This document shows positions 17,571 to 25,377 of a stretch of 64,000 nt of DNA, in pieces. The DNA comes from Pseudomonas sp. BGI-2 (GTDB taxonomy: Bacteria; Pseudomonadota; Gammaproteobacteria; Pseudomonadales; Pseudomonadaceae): the NCBI RefSeq assembly GCF_004310295.1, contig NZ_SISB01000013.1:1-64000 (forward strand), written 5' to 3'. Position numbers and translations under genes: made by a program. The number at the start of each line of letters is the position of its first letter. Positions within the stretch are counted from its first letter, which is position 1. The notes under the pieces are model-generated. The model made no database searches. It saw nothing but the letters and a program-made list of their open reading frames with translations, and had not been told where the DNA came from.

Positions 17571-17984
17571 TTACTTTTTTATACGCTTGGCTTTCGCTTC
17601 CGCTGCCTTCTGTACGACAGGGTAATACTCAATGTCTAACCGCCCCATCTTGGGTAGAGGCGTGGAGGCGTAGACGCTTTGATTCGGGGCAAACCAATCG
17701 GAATCAAAATAGACTTGGACTTCGTTGTTCAAGTCGAACTTCGTGCGCTGGGCCAGTCCGCTCAACGCGAAACCATCGTCCGCAGGGTCTAAAACAAATT
17801 CACCCGGAAACAATTTTTCTGTTTTTCGCGTAGTGCCGTAGGCGATTCTTACCGCGTGATCATCTTCGAAAACAGCGACTACCAATGCGGGGCGAGCTTT
17901 GGGGCCTGGATTCCCGATGACTTCGGGGAAATGACACCAGACAAAGTCGCCTGGTGCAGGCAGCGGGCGAAAAGGTACGGTCAT
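17571..17984 (-). CDS. PemK/MazF-type toxin-like protein
   Basis: A 137-aa protein with the PemK/MazF layout: N-terminal PAPGDFVWCHFPE, then ARPALVVAV, and near the C-terminal half DLNNEVQVYFDSDWF. MazF relatives are ribosome-independent or ribosome-dependent mRNA endonucleases. It begins 3 bases after the stop of the upstream antitoxin-like gene, the antitoxin-first order of type II systems. The C-terminus is lysine-rich. The exact subfamily is not one I can name, so activity is inferred. Confidence 0.75.
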   Translation of the reverse strand: MTVPFRPLPAPGDFVWCHFPEVIGNPGPKARPALVVAVFEDDHAVRIAYGTTRKTEKLFPGEFVLDPADDGFALSGLAQRTKFDLNNEVQVYFDSDWFAPNQSVYASTPLPKMGRLDIEYYPVVQKAAEAKAKRIKK

Positions 17985-17987
17985 TTT

Positions 17988-18269
17988 TCAGTAGAGCCTT
18001 TTAGTAATGCGCTCCTCCGGAAGGTCCGTAGCAGGGCTAGCTGCACGAATTGCGGAGACTTGAGCCGGGGTTAGAGGTCCATCGTCTAGCTCGTACTTGG
18101 GCAAATAGCGGTCAGCAAATTGCCTCAAAGCGAGGTGGGCGACTTCGGTTTTACTCAAACCGGTCTGATTCATAAGCAACTCGATTGTCGAGATGCTTAC
18201 CCCTGTTGGCGTGTCCTGTTTGCGTAATCGCAGCAGAAAGCTTTCAGATTTTTCAGTGGTGAGGGTCAT
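17988..18269 (-). CDS. putative antitoxin partner of the PemK-like toxin
   Basis: A 93-aa protein with an N-terminal region TGVSISTIELLMNQTGLSKT that reads like a short DNA-binding helix pair, possibly ribbon-helix-helix, and a charged, flexible C-terminus that would wrap the toxin. ATG 18269 is chosen because TTGGAG lies 8 bases upstream; a TTG four codons earlier overlaps that site. The gene is tightly coupled to the toxin gene and probably autoregulated through the palindrome at 18338-18354. Confidence 0.7.
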   Translation of the reverse strand: MTLTTEKSESFLLRLRKQDTPTGVSISTIELLMNQTGLSKTEVAHLALRQFADRYLPKYELDDGPLTPAQVSAIRAASPATDLPEERITKRLY

Positions 18270-18337
18270 TGGGTACTCCAAAGCATATGTTTCTTGGTAG
18301 AGCGTCCGAGCTCTGACTATCCTTCAATCTAGAAGGT

Positions 18338-18354
18338 GATATAGATTCTATATC
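18338..18354. promoter_or_regulatory. palindrome upstream of the toxin-antitoxin pair
   Basis: GATATAG, three bases ATT, CTATATC: a perfect 7-bp inverted repeat about 70 bases upstream of the antitoxin start. It overlaps AT-rich promoter-like DNA and is a good candidate for the antitoxin operator. Confidence 0.55.
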
Positions 18355-18420
18355 TCTCCAGTGAAAAAGCAATCACCCCAAGCCGTGGTATCTGTCAGCA
18401 AGTGGGTGGCAGCATAGGCG

Positions 18421-18453
18421 CCATGGGAGAGTCGCTAGCATCACTCCCCATGG
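18421..18453. terminator. hairpin downstream of DUF3077 gene
   Basis: CCATGGGAG pairs with CTCCCCATGG (one bulged C) around a 14-base loop. It lies between the 3' end of the DUF3077 gene and the toxin-antitoxin promoter. No strong T tract, so it may be a structural hairpin rather than a terminator. Confidence 0.4.
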
Positions 18454-18501
18454 CGGTCTGATACCCCTAATGCTCGGGGCACTTATCAGAAAGGCTAGCC
18501 G

Positions 18502-18792
18502 CTATTTCGCGGCCTTCTTGTCCTTCCGAGCAGGTCTGGGTGTAACCGCCTTCACCACATCATCAAGCAGCGCTTTACCCATCGCCGTTAAATAGTGCGC
18601 GGCCCAGGCATGACGGTCGGTGTCTCTTACGTATGCGGCATCCTCCGTGAACGCCTTGGCCAGGAACAGAAAATCAGATGCCTGTGCCAATGCAACACTC
18701 ACGGGCACCCCTGCGCTGACGTGGAACATCGCTTTGCCTGAACAGTAGATAGGGGTGAAGCCGATGGTTTTTACTTCTGTTGGTTCGGTCAT
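18502..18792 (-). CDS. DUF3077 family protein
   Basis: A 96-aa protein that I match to DUF3077, a small family frequent in Pseudomonas, often with several paralogues. The pattern is an N-terminal strand pair (FTPIYCSGKAMFHVSAGVPV), then a helix SVALAQASDFLFLAKAF and a C-terminal helix before a basic tail. A strong GGAGGTGG lies just upstream of the ATG. Function is unknown. It stands alone, with the toxin-antitoxin genes downstream on the same strand. Confidence 0.7.
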   Translation of the reverse strand: MTEPTEVKTIGFTPIYCSGKAMFHVSAGVPVSVALAQASDFLFLAKAFTEDAAYVRDTDRHAWAAHYLTAMGKALLDDVVKAVTPRPARKDKKAAK

Positions 18793-19323
18793 TTGCCACC
18801 TCCATTGACGGAGATGCAGCGGGATCGACAGTCAGAATTGAGGTGAGGGTAACGCAGAAATTTGTACGGATTTACAGTGTGCATTGTCTACTCCTTGACG
18901 TTAGGAGCTGCCGTTTTCGTTACCAAGCGAATGGGTGGCAGCTGCGCGCAGGTTGGTAAACCGGGAGTCAAGGAGACCGGCACGCCCGAAGGCGTCCCAC
19001 GCACAGCCGCCATAGCACAAGATTACTGATGAAAAAAACCAGTATTGTGAAGGGGACGCTGTTGCGTAACTCGTCGGGTTACCAAGCCCGTTCGCTGAAC
19101 TTTCAGCGACGGCTGGAGAATATCCCAGCGAAGATAAGGCCAACAAGACGGTAACGAGCCAAAACGCACAGCAAGCGCACCTCTTACGCAACTCTCGGAT
19201 TTTGCCTACAACTTCATCGAGAGTCACCCGGATATTCTGGCACCGACCCCACTCCGACAAAGAAACTAAGCCCTACCAGGTTAGTGATGCTCGGGCTTTC
19301 CTTGAGCAAGCAGGAGCCACCCC
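18793..19323. other. 530-base gap without a supported gene
   Basis: The one long minus-strand frame here (18901-19260) starts at a TTG with no ribosome site and has no family resemblance, although its middle reads like a signal peptide. On the plus strand, just before the HicB-like gene, a frame ends LEQAGATP and stops, faintly like the C-terminus of HicA toxins (LKQAG), but the rest does not match. I see decayed sequence rather than a gene. Confidence 0.4.
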
Positions 19324-19548
19324 GTGAACGAAATGAATTACCAAGACTATGTCGCCCGAATTGAATACAGCAACGAAGACGGCCTGTTTGTCGGCCATAT
19401 TGCGGGTATCAAAGATGTGGTTGGCTTTCATGGCGAGTCAGTACTCGAGCTTCGAGATGCATTTGAAGAGGCCGTCACTGATTATCTGGAGGCATGCGAG
19501 AAAACAAGGCGCATCCCGGTCATTAGCTATCATGCAATAAAGAGCTAA
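19324..19548 (+). CDS. hicB: truncated HicB-like antitoxin
   Basis: A 74-aa protein matching the N-terminal partial RNase-H-like domain of HicB antitoxins, with YVARIEYSNEDGLFVGHIAG and DVVGFHGESVLELRDAFEEA. Normal members are about 110 aa and continue with a ribbon-helix-helix DNA-binding domain; here the protein ends soon after EKTRRIP, so that domain is missing. No hicA toxin gene is adjacent. GTG 19324 is used because GGAG lies 7 bases upstream. It may be a remnant or a free-standing antitoxin domain. Confidence 0.75.
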   Translation: MNEMNYQDYVARIEYSNEDGLFVGHIAGIKDVVGFHGESVLELRDAFEEAVTDYLEACEKTRRIPVISYHAIKS

Positions 19549-19571
19549 ATCACCGGATAGCGGGGAAGAGC

Positions 19572-19895
19572 ATGAACAGATGGCGGCGGCTTTGGTTGAT
19601 TATCAAGCTGATAGCAGCCCTTGCGGCCTGCGTGGCCGTCGCTATTCAGGCTTTTCTCTACATGCTGGAAAGCTCCGACGCCGTGCAAATTCACCCATTG
19701 AGCATTCTGGTTGTCGGGCTGATTTTTGGCTTCATTACTTTTGGACTTCTTTCACTGATTGAAAGGGGTGTGTTGGGGCTGGTGGTCCCGAACAATTCCA
19801 GAGCTCAAGCAGAACCTGAAGGCGATGCCGAGGCAACGCCGGAATGGCCACTGACCCTGCCAACTGAAGACCCCATTCATCAGAGAAATCTGTGA
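19572..19895 (+). CDS. small two-helix membrane protein
   Basis: A 107-aa protein with two predicted membrane helices (about residues 9-30 and 43-65) and a hydrophilic, proline- and acid-rich C-terminal tail. It starts 24 bases after the HicB-like gene with GGGGAAGAG upstream and may be co-transcribed with it. I do not recognise a family. A role in membrane sensing or as a small effector cannot be told from sequence. Confidence 0.55.
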   Translation: MNRWRRLWLIIKLIAALAACVAVAIQAFLYMLESSDAVQIHPLSILVVGLIFGFITFGLLSLIERGVLGLVVPNNSRAQAEPEGDAEATPEWPLTLPTEDPIHQRNL

Positions 19896-20136
19896 CCCTG
19901 GTCAGCTTCGAAAAGAACCGCGTGGACGGATCTCACAGGAATAATTCCGGGCTGACAAAAACAAGCGAATCCTCCTACTTCGTACGCGGATACGTCCGAG
20001 ATTGATCGAAGGTATATTCGGTTTTCAGCGAAGACATCAGTAGTGACTTCGCGGTCGAGCAGGTGGCTGGACGTTACGCACCATCTTCTGGTTGATCGGT
20101 TAATCGATGATTTATTCCCTCAAGGAGGAGGTAGCG

Positions 20137-20502
20137 ATGTACAGCAGCAGTGAAGAGGGTTTTCAGGGTGATGATCAGACCGGGGGGGCAGAAGCCAAGC
20201 CAATGTCCAGGGATCTTCATCTGGATACCGGGCGGTTGGCCAATTTTTTCAAAGCGCGAATAAAGAATACCGAGTGCCCGTTTTGTGAGCATGATGAGTG
20301 GGAGTTGCCACTCCAAGCCGGGGCGACGGGCGTCGGGTTGCCTTGGGCGTGTGGCAAAGAGTATTTACGCTCCGGCACGCCGGCGGTGATGCTTAACTGC
20401 AAGTATTGCGGATTTGTTCGCTTGCATTCGCTGAGTGTGTTGGCAGATATCATCGTCGACGATGGGAGCAAAGCCCGTACGCTGGAGGTCTGCGATGAGT
20501 GA
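20137..20502 (+). CDS. zinc-ribbon protein of unknown function
   Basis: A 121-aa soluble protein. Two CxxC knuckles, ECPFC (about residue 47) and NCKYC (about residue 87), spaced about 40 residues apart, make a zinc ribbon. The N-terminus is acidic and glycine-rich. ATG 20137 is preceded by an almost perfect ribosome site, AAGGAGGAGG (20122-20131). The stop overlaps the start of the next gene by 8 bases, so the two are translationally coupled. No family recognised. Confidence 0.65.
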   Translation: MYSSSEEGFQGDDQTGGAEAKPMSRDLHLDTGRLANFFKARIKNTECPFCEHDEWELPLQAGATGVGLPWACGKEYLRSGTPAVMLNCKYCGFVRLHSLSVLADIIVDDGSKARTLEVCDE

Positions 20503-20806
20503 GCCTTTTGTGCTGGTAAACCTTGATGAGCATTACCCCGACCGCTTCCCGAGCAACAAAAGGAGTGGCGGAGACGATAAAGGACGAAGACCACCAGGTC
20601 CTCCAGGAGAAAACCCATTGGAACCACGTGTATCCCAACTAGAAACGCATATCGAATACGTCCGGCGTGACCTGGGTGACCTTCGCACTGATTTTAGTGA
20701 GCAGCGGAAAGACGCTCGAACGGATTTTCGTTTACTGTTTGGCGCTTTGATTACCGCCGCGCTGGGTCTGGCGGCAGTCATGGGGAAAGGGTTCGGGTGG
20801 TTGTAA
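20495..20806 (+). CDS. C-terminally membrane-anchored coiled-coil protein
   Basis: A 103-aa protein with a disordered, glycine/proline-rich N-terminal part (RRPPGPPGENP), a coiled-coil stretch (RVSQLETHIEYVRRDLGDL and on), and one C-terminal membrane helix (LLFGALITAALGLAAVMGKG). The order disordered-coil-helix suggests a tail-anchored, self-assembling protein. It overlaps the zinc-ribbon gene by 8 bases, and the two form one unit closed by a terminator. Similar short proteins occur in phage-derived regions, but I cannot name a family. Confidence 0.6.
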   Translation: MSEPFVLVNLDEHYPDRFPSNKRSGGDDKGRRPPGPPGENPLEPRVSQLETHIEYVRRDLGDLRTDFSEQRKDARTDFRLLFGALITAALGLAAVMGKGFGWL

Positions 20807-20820
20807 ACGAATGCGCAAAA

Positions 20821-20850
20821 AGAAAATCGGCCAGACGCCGGTTTTTTTTG
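20821..20850 (+). terminator. terminator after the zinc-ribbon/anchor pair
   Basis: ATCGGC and GCCGGT flank a short loop and are followed by eight T residues, about 20 bases after the stop codon. Confidence 0.75.
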
Positions 20851-20903
20851 TGCAGTGGTCGTGCCACCTGAATCTATCAAGCGCTGAGACCGCTGCCGAA
20901 CCC

Positions 20904-21521
20904 TCAAAACGAAGGCGGCGTAATCACCCAAATCACCACCGCATCCACCTCCCCAGGGTTCCCATACCGATGCGGCTCCTGGCTGGAAAAGCTGAAACTA
21001 TCCCCCTCACTCAGCTGGAAATACCGCTCACCCACCCACAGCTCAAAACTCCCCGACAGCAAATACCCAGCCTCTTCCCCTTCATGGCTGTAACTCTGCT
21101 GACTGTAAGTCCCGGGCGGAAACCGTGAATGCAGCATCTCCAACTGCCGATTCGGCTGCGGCGTCAGCAGCTGATCCACAATCCCGTCCTCATAATGAAC
21201 ACTCATACGAGTGTTCTTGCGCACCACAACGCCGTTATCTTCAGGCGCCGTATTGCCCTCGCTGGCAAAGAACCACTGAATGGTTACACCCAGACTACGA
21301 GCGATATTGAACAGCGCAGGTATAGACGGATACGCCAGATTCCGTTCCAGCTGGCTGATGTACCCCGCCGTCAGCTCGCTCTTCTGCGCCAATTCCGCCA
21401 AGGTCATGCCCCGACGTTTGCGCAACCCACGAATCCGTGTGCCGAGAAAATGCGGTTCTGCCGTGGCGCTGTCCTGTGTAGGCGCGCTGCTGGCAGGCGG
21501 CATCTTGCTGCTGTTGCTCAT
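20904..21521 (-). CDS. XRE-cupin transcriptional regulator
   Basis: A 205-aa repressor or activator with an N-terminal helix-turn-helix (RIRGLRKRRGMTLAELAQ, then SELTAGYISQLERN) and a C-terminal cupin (PGTYSQQSYSHEGEEAGYLL). The layout is that of PuuR-type regulators, which sense polyamines or related small molecules. ATG 21521 is chosen for its GGAG ribosome site 6 bases away. It is followed upstream by the flavin oxidoreductase gene on the same strand, a likely target or partner. Confidence 0.85.
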   Translation of the reverse strand: MSNSSKMPPASSAPTQDSATAEPHFLGTRIRGLRKRRGMTLAELAQKSELTAGYISQLERNLAYPSIPALFNIARSLGVTIQWFFASEGNTAPEDNGVVVRKNTRMSVHYEDGIVDQLLTPQPNRQLEMLHSRFPPGTYSQQSYSHEGEEAGYLLSGSFELWVGERYFQLSEGDSFSFSSQEPHRYGNPGEVDAVVIWVITPPSF

Positions 21522-21573
21522 GGCGTGCTCCAAACCGGGGTGATGGGTAAAAGCCCTGGAGTATAAAACAGCC

Positions 21574-23535
21574 TCAAAGCTCCCAGGCGACTTTCAAACC
21601 TTCGTAGATGGCTTCTTCGGCGGTGCGCGGGGCGAGGCAGTCGCCGATGCGGCGAAACTCCACCAAGCCTTGCAATTCGGCGCCAAGGGTATCGACGGGT
21701 TGGTGGCCTTGGCAGAGCACCAGAGTGTCGATGTTTTCGATGAGCATTGGTTCGCCGCTGGCGGTGTGTTGCAGGTAGACGGTGTTGTCGTCGCAGCCGT
21801 ACAGGCGGGCGTAGGTAGTGATCGGGATGCCGAGTTTGTGCAGTTCGCCGGCCAGTTGATCGCGCACGTACTGCGGCAGGTTTTCGCCGCAGTGGGTGCC
21901 GTTGACGGCCAGTTGCACCTGGTGCCCGGCGCTTACCAGACGTTCGGCGATGCCGGGGCCGATCCAGTCGGCGCGCCAGTCGACCACCACCACGGAGCGG
22001 CCGATTTGCACTTGATCGCGCAGCACTTGCCAGGCATCCACGACCTGCAATTCACCGCCGCGCTCGAACGCTGGCCAATACGGTTCGGCGCCGGTAGCGA
22101 CGATCACCATGTCCGGGCGTTCGCGTTCGACGAGCGCCCGGTCGACGCGGGTGTTGCGTACGACGCGTACGCCGGCCAGTTCCATTTCGCGTTGCAGGTT
22201 GGTGCTGGCACCGCCGAATTCGGCGCGTCGCGGCAGCAATTGCGCCAGTAAGACTTGGCCGCCGAGTTGCGAGCTGGCTTCGTAGAGGGTCACGTCATGT
22301 CCACGCTGGGCAGCCACGGCGGCAGCTTTCATCCCGGCTGGTCCGCCGCCGGCAATCATGATGCGTTTGCGTTGAGCGGTGGGTTGCCGCTGGCCGAAGA
22401 TCAGTTCGCGCCCGGTTTCCGGGTGCTGGATGCAGGAAATCGGCAGACCTTTGTGAAAGTGGCCGATGCACGCCTGGTTACAGGCGATGCAGGCGCGCAC
22501 ATCCTCGACGTGGCCGGTGTCGGTTTTGTTGGGCATTTGCGGGTCGCAGATCAGTGCGCGGGTCATGCCGCAGACATCGGCCTGCCCGCGCGCGATGATC
22601 AATTCAGCTTCCTGCGGTTGGTTGATGCGCCCGGTGACGAACAGTGGAATCGACAGCCTGGCCTTGAACGTTCCGGCCTCCTTGGCCAGATAAGCGGCTT
22701 CGATCGCCATCGGCGGCACAATGTGCACGGCGCCGCCCAATGAGGCCGAGGTGCCGGCGACGATGTGCACGTAATCCAGAATCCCTTGCAGCGATTGCAC
22801 GGCAGCCAGGGATTCGTCTTCGGTCAGCCCTTCGGGATCGCGTTCATCGGCAGAAATGCGCAGGCCGATGATGAAGTGTTCATCGGTGTTGGCGCGTACT
22901 GCATCGATCACTTCGCGCAGGAAACGCAGACGCTGTTCCAGTTCGCCGTTGTAGCCATCGGTGCGACGGTTGACCCGTGGATTGATGAATTGCGCCGGCA
23001 GGTAACCATGGCTGGCGACCACTTCCACACCGTCGATCCCAGCCTGATACAGGCGTCGGGCAGCGGCCCCGTAACCGGCGACAATCTCGTCGATCATCGC
23101 TTGATCCAGCGCCCGAGGCATCACCCGAAACCGCTCGTTGGGCACCGCCGAAGGCGAGTAAGCGACAGCGAGCAAGCCATCGCTGGACTCCATGATTTCC
23201 CGACCCGGATGGAAGATTTGTGACAGCACCACGGTGCCGTGCGCATGGCAGCGCTCAGCGATTGTTCGATAGCCCTTGATGCAAGCGTCGTCGGTGGCCA
23301 TGAGCACGTGCGAGGTGTACCGCGCGCTGTCATGCACGCCGGCCACTTGCAACACGATCAGCCCGACGCCGCCTTCGGCCCGCGCAGTGTGGTAGGCAAT
23401 CAGTTGCTCGTTGACCAGGTTGTCGGTGGGCATCGAAGTGTCGTGACCGCTGGACATGATGCGGTTTTTCAGGCGTTTGCCACGCAGTTGCAGGGGTTCG
23501 AACAGGTGCGCGAAGGCAGGGGAAGCGGTCGACAT
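21574..23535 (-). CDS. OYE-like flavin/Fe-S oxidoreductase
   Basis: A 653-aa enzyme of the trimethylamine dehydrogenase/2,4-dienoyl-CoA reductase type. The N-terminal FMN barrel (LFEPLQLRGKRLKNR) is followed by the 4Fe-4S motif CIACNQACIG with a fourth Cys in SCIQHPETG, then an FAD/NAD(P)-binding unit with AGGGPAGMKAA. Related Pseudomonas enzymes demethylate dimethylglycine or stachydrine; the substrate here is unknown. It lies between a cupin regulator and a ruined ABC transporter gene and is itself intact. Confidence 0.88.
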   Translation of the reverse strand: MSTASPAFAHLFEPLQLRGKRLKNRIMSSGHDTSMPTDNLVNEQLIAYHTARAEGGVGLIVLQVAGVHDSARYTSHVLMATDDACIKGYRTIAERCHAHGTVVLSQIFHPGREIMESSDGLLAVAYSPSAVPNERFRVMPRALDQAMIDEIVAGYGAAARRLYQAGIDGVEVVASHGYLPAQFINPRVNRRTDGYNGELEQRLRFLREVIDAVRANTDEHFIIGLRISADERDPEGLTEDESLAAVQSLQGILDYVHIVAGTSASLGGAVHIVPPMAIEAAYLAKEAGTFKARLSIPLFVTGRINQPQEAELIIARGQADVCGMTRALICDPQMPNKTDTGHVEDVRACIACNQACIGHFHKGLPISCIQHPETGRELIFGQRQPTAQRKRIMIAGGGPAGMKAAAVAAQRGHDVTLYEASSQLGGQVLLAQLLPRRAEFGGASTNLQREMELAGVRVVRNTRVDRALVERERPDMVIVATGAEPYWPAFERGGELQVVDAWQVLRDQVQIGRSVVVVDWRADWIGPGIAERLVSAGHQVQLAVNGTHCGENLPQYVRDQLAGELHKLGIPITTYARLYGCDDNTVYLQHTASGEPMLIENIDTLVLCQGHQPVDTLGAELQGLVEFRRIGDCLAPRTAEEAIYEGLKVAWEL

Positions 23536-23751
23536 GGTGCAATTACTCCAGGCAGGCTGAAGCCGAAAGGCCGGTTTTTTTGCGTTGTTGTTATTTGCCT
23601 ATAGAAATTTACCTGTAGTAAAAAATCAACTTGTTTTTTTACTTAGGCTCGCAGTAGATTCATTTGGCGCCCGGACCTGAGGCGAACCTCACAACATTAA
23701 AAAAGGGTCACGTCGAGGTAATTCGCGTGGCACCTGCAAGAGGAACCACTG
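23536..23751. promoter_or_regulatory. divergent regulatory gap
   Basis: AT-rich DNA (for example the T/A stretches near 23605-23645) between the oxidoreductase gene and the pseudogene. It would have held both promoters. No exact palindrome was picked out. GAGGAA before ATG 23752 is still a good ribosome site. Confidence 0.45.
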
Positions 23752-24443
23752 ATGAAATCGAATACGCTCAAGCACGGTTTTTATCCCTTGTTGCTGTCCT
23801 TGGCCATGGGCCTTGGGAGCGCTCAGGCAGCACCGGACATGGTGGTGGTGGGTTACGGCGGCGCCGGCCAGAAAGCCCAGGATGTGGCGTTTTTCCAGCC
23901 GTTCAGCGTCGCGGATCACAGCAAGCTGATCTAGAGTGAATACAACGGTGAGATGGCCCGGATCAAAGTGATGGTCGACACCGGCAATGCCGATTGGGAC
24001 GTGGTGCAGATTGAAGGCCCGGACCTGATGCGCGGTTGCGATGAAGGTATGAAAAACTCGACTGGAAAACCCTGGGTCGCATCGAGCAGTTGATTCCCGA
24101 TGCGGCGCAGCCGTGCGGTTCCGCAGCGCTGGTGTGGAGCGTGGCGATTGCCTATGACACTCAGAAGCTGGCGCAGGCCCCGACCTCTTGGGCTGACTTC
24201 TGGGATGTGCAGAAAATCCCTGGCAAACGCGGGCTGCGCAAACGTGCGGTGTACAAACACTGAATAAACGTCATCGACCTTCACCCCGTCGGACCTTGAG
24301 TTCGCCTTGCTGGACGTCGAGGTCATCACCACATCCCCGGCCGTCAGCCATTGCGCCGGTTGCGCGCCGGCCTCCCACCACTGGATATAGGGTTTGAGTT
24401 CAGTGAGTTTGGCGAAGGCCCGGTCGCGCACTTTCGCATCACA
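23752..24443 (+). pseudogene. scrambled PotD-like ABC substrate-binding protein
   Basis: The remains of a polyamine-type periplasmic binding protein. A signal peptide (LLLSLAMGLGSAQA) and the start of the mature part are normal, but TAG at 23932 interrupts the frame, and a net 4-base loss near 24052 shifts it. Coding resumes as LDWKTLGRIEQLIPDAAQP to RAVY at 24254. The next pieces are reordered: 24255-24292 reads DGVKVDDVYSV only on the minus strand, 24295-24312 reads LEFALL on the plus strand, and 24313-24443 reads RAFAKLTELKPYIQWWEAG on to GDVVMTS on the minus strand. The C-terminal third is missing. Confidence 0.85.
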
Positions 24444-25124
24444 GATCTGATTTTTACCCACATCTCGGTGCGCCTGCCGGGGCCTGAACATCACTTCCTG
24501 ATCAATCCGTACGGGCTGATGTTCGATGAAATCACCGCGTCCAATCTGGTGAAAATCGGTCTCGATGGCCGGGCCGTGGAGCCGACGCCGTACCCGGTGA
24601 ATCCTGCGGGGTTTGTGATTCACAGTGCCATCCACGGTGCACGTGAAGATGCACAGTTCGTGCTGCACACCCACACCCGATCCGGTTGCGCGGTCGCGGC
24701 GTTGAAATGCGGGTTGTTGCCGGTGAATCAGATTTCCATGGAGTTCTATGGTCGGGTTGCCTATCACGACTATGAGGGCGTGGCGCTGGACATGAGCGAG
24801 CAGCAGCGTCTGGTGCAGGACCTTGGCGACAAGCCGGTGCTGATGCTGCGTAACCACGGTTTGTTGACCGTTGGCGAGACCGTGAGCCAGGCCTTCTTGC
24901 GCATGTATTACCTGGAAAAAGCGTGCGAAATCCAGCTCGCCGCGCAGGCTGCAGGTGAACTGGTTTTGCCGCCGAGCAAAGTGTGCGAACACACCGAGCG
25001 TCAGTTCAACGATCCTGGCCGTCCGCTGGATGAAGGCGAGTTGAGCGACCCGGATGCCGTGCAGTTGGCTTGGGCGGCGTTGTTGCGATTGCTTGAGCGG
25101 GTGGCGCCGGGTTATCGGGACTGA
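24444..25124 (+). pseudogene. 5'-truncated class II aldolase/adducin family gene
   Basis: About 226 residues of a class II aldolase-like protein. The zinc-binding region HTHTRSGCAVAAL and the later NHGLLTVG block are intact, and the frame is open to the stop. The normal N-terminal 20-30 residues before DLIFTHISVRLPGPEHHF are gone: the frame continues upstream to 24351 only into antisense sequence of the neighbouring binding-protein remnant. It may be silent or make a chimeric protein. Family members are aldolases, epimerases or decarboxylases. Confidence 0.8.
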
Positions 25125-25156
25125 CCTGGGTTTTTGAATGGATGGACTACCTATAT

Positions 25157-25250
25157 CGCGAGCAGGCTCACTCCCACAGGGTTATGTGTCGGGCGCAGAT
25201 ATTGGATTACTGCTCAGATCAGTGTGGGAGCGAGCCTGCTCGCGAAAGCG
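25157..25250. repeat. REP pair (inverted)
   Basis: CGCGAGCAGGCTCACTCCC (25157-25175) and the complementary GGGAGCGAGCCTGCTCGCG (25226-25244) face each other around a 50-base spacer, a Pseudomonas REP pair between the aldolase remnant and the TetR gene. Confidence 0.88.
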
Positions 25251-25377
25251 GTGTGTCAGTCATCCGGTTTCTGGGGCGTGCAACTGACTGGAGACTTCCC
25301 ACTCTCTTGCTGTACAGTCGTTCAGCCCGCGGATTGTCCAGCCGCGCCCTAACGATTGTCCACGGAGAGTGTCGCTC

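Noticed and set aside
18901..19260. 119-aa minus-strand frame with a signal-peptide-like middle
   Set aside because: Starts at TTG without a ribosome site, has no internal Met and no resemblance to any family I know.
16865..20850. CRISPR array or prophage near tRNA-Ser
   Set aside because: No regularly spaced repeats, no cas, integrase, capsid or lysis genes are visible.
23931..24992. 353-aa minus-strand frame
   Set aside because: It is antisense to the aldolase remnant, and gains its only recognisable part from the inverted fragment of the binding-protein gene.
25134..25352. 72-aa frame before the TetR gene
   Set aside because: It runs through the REP pair and has no ribosome site.
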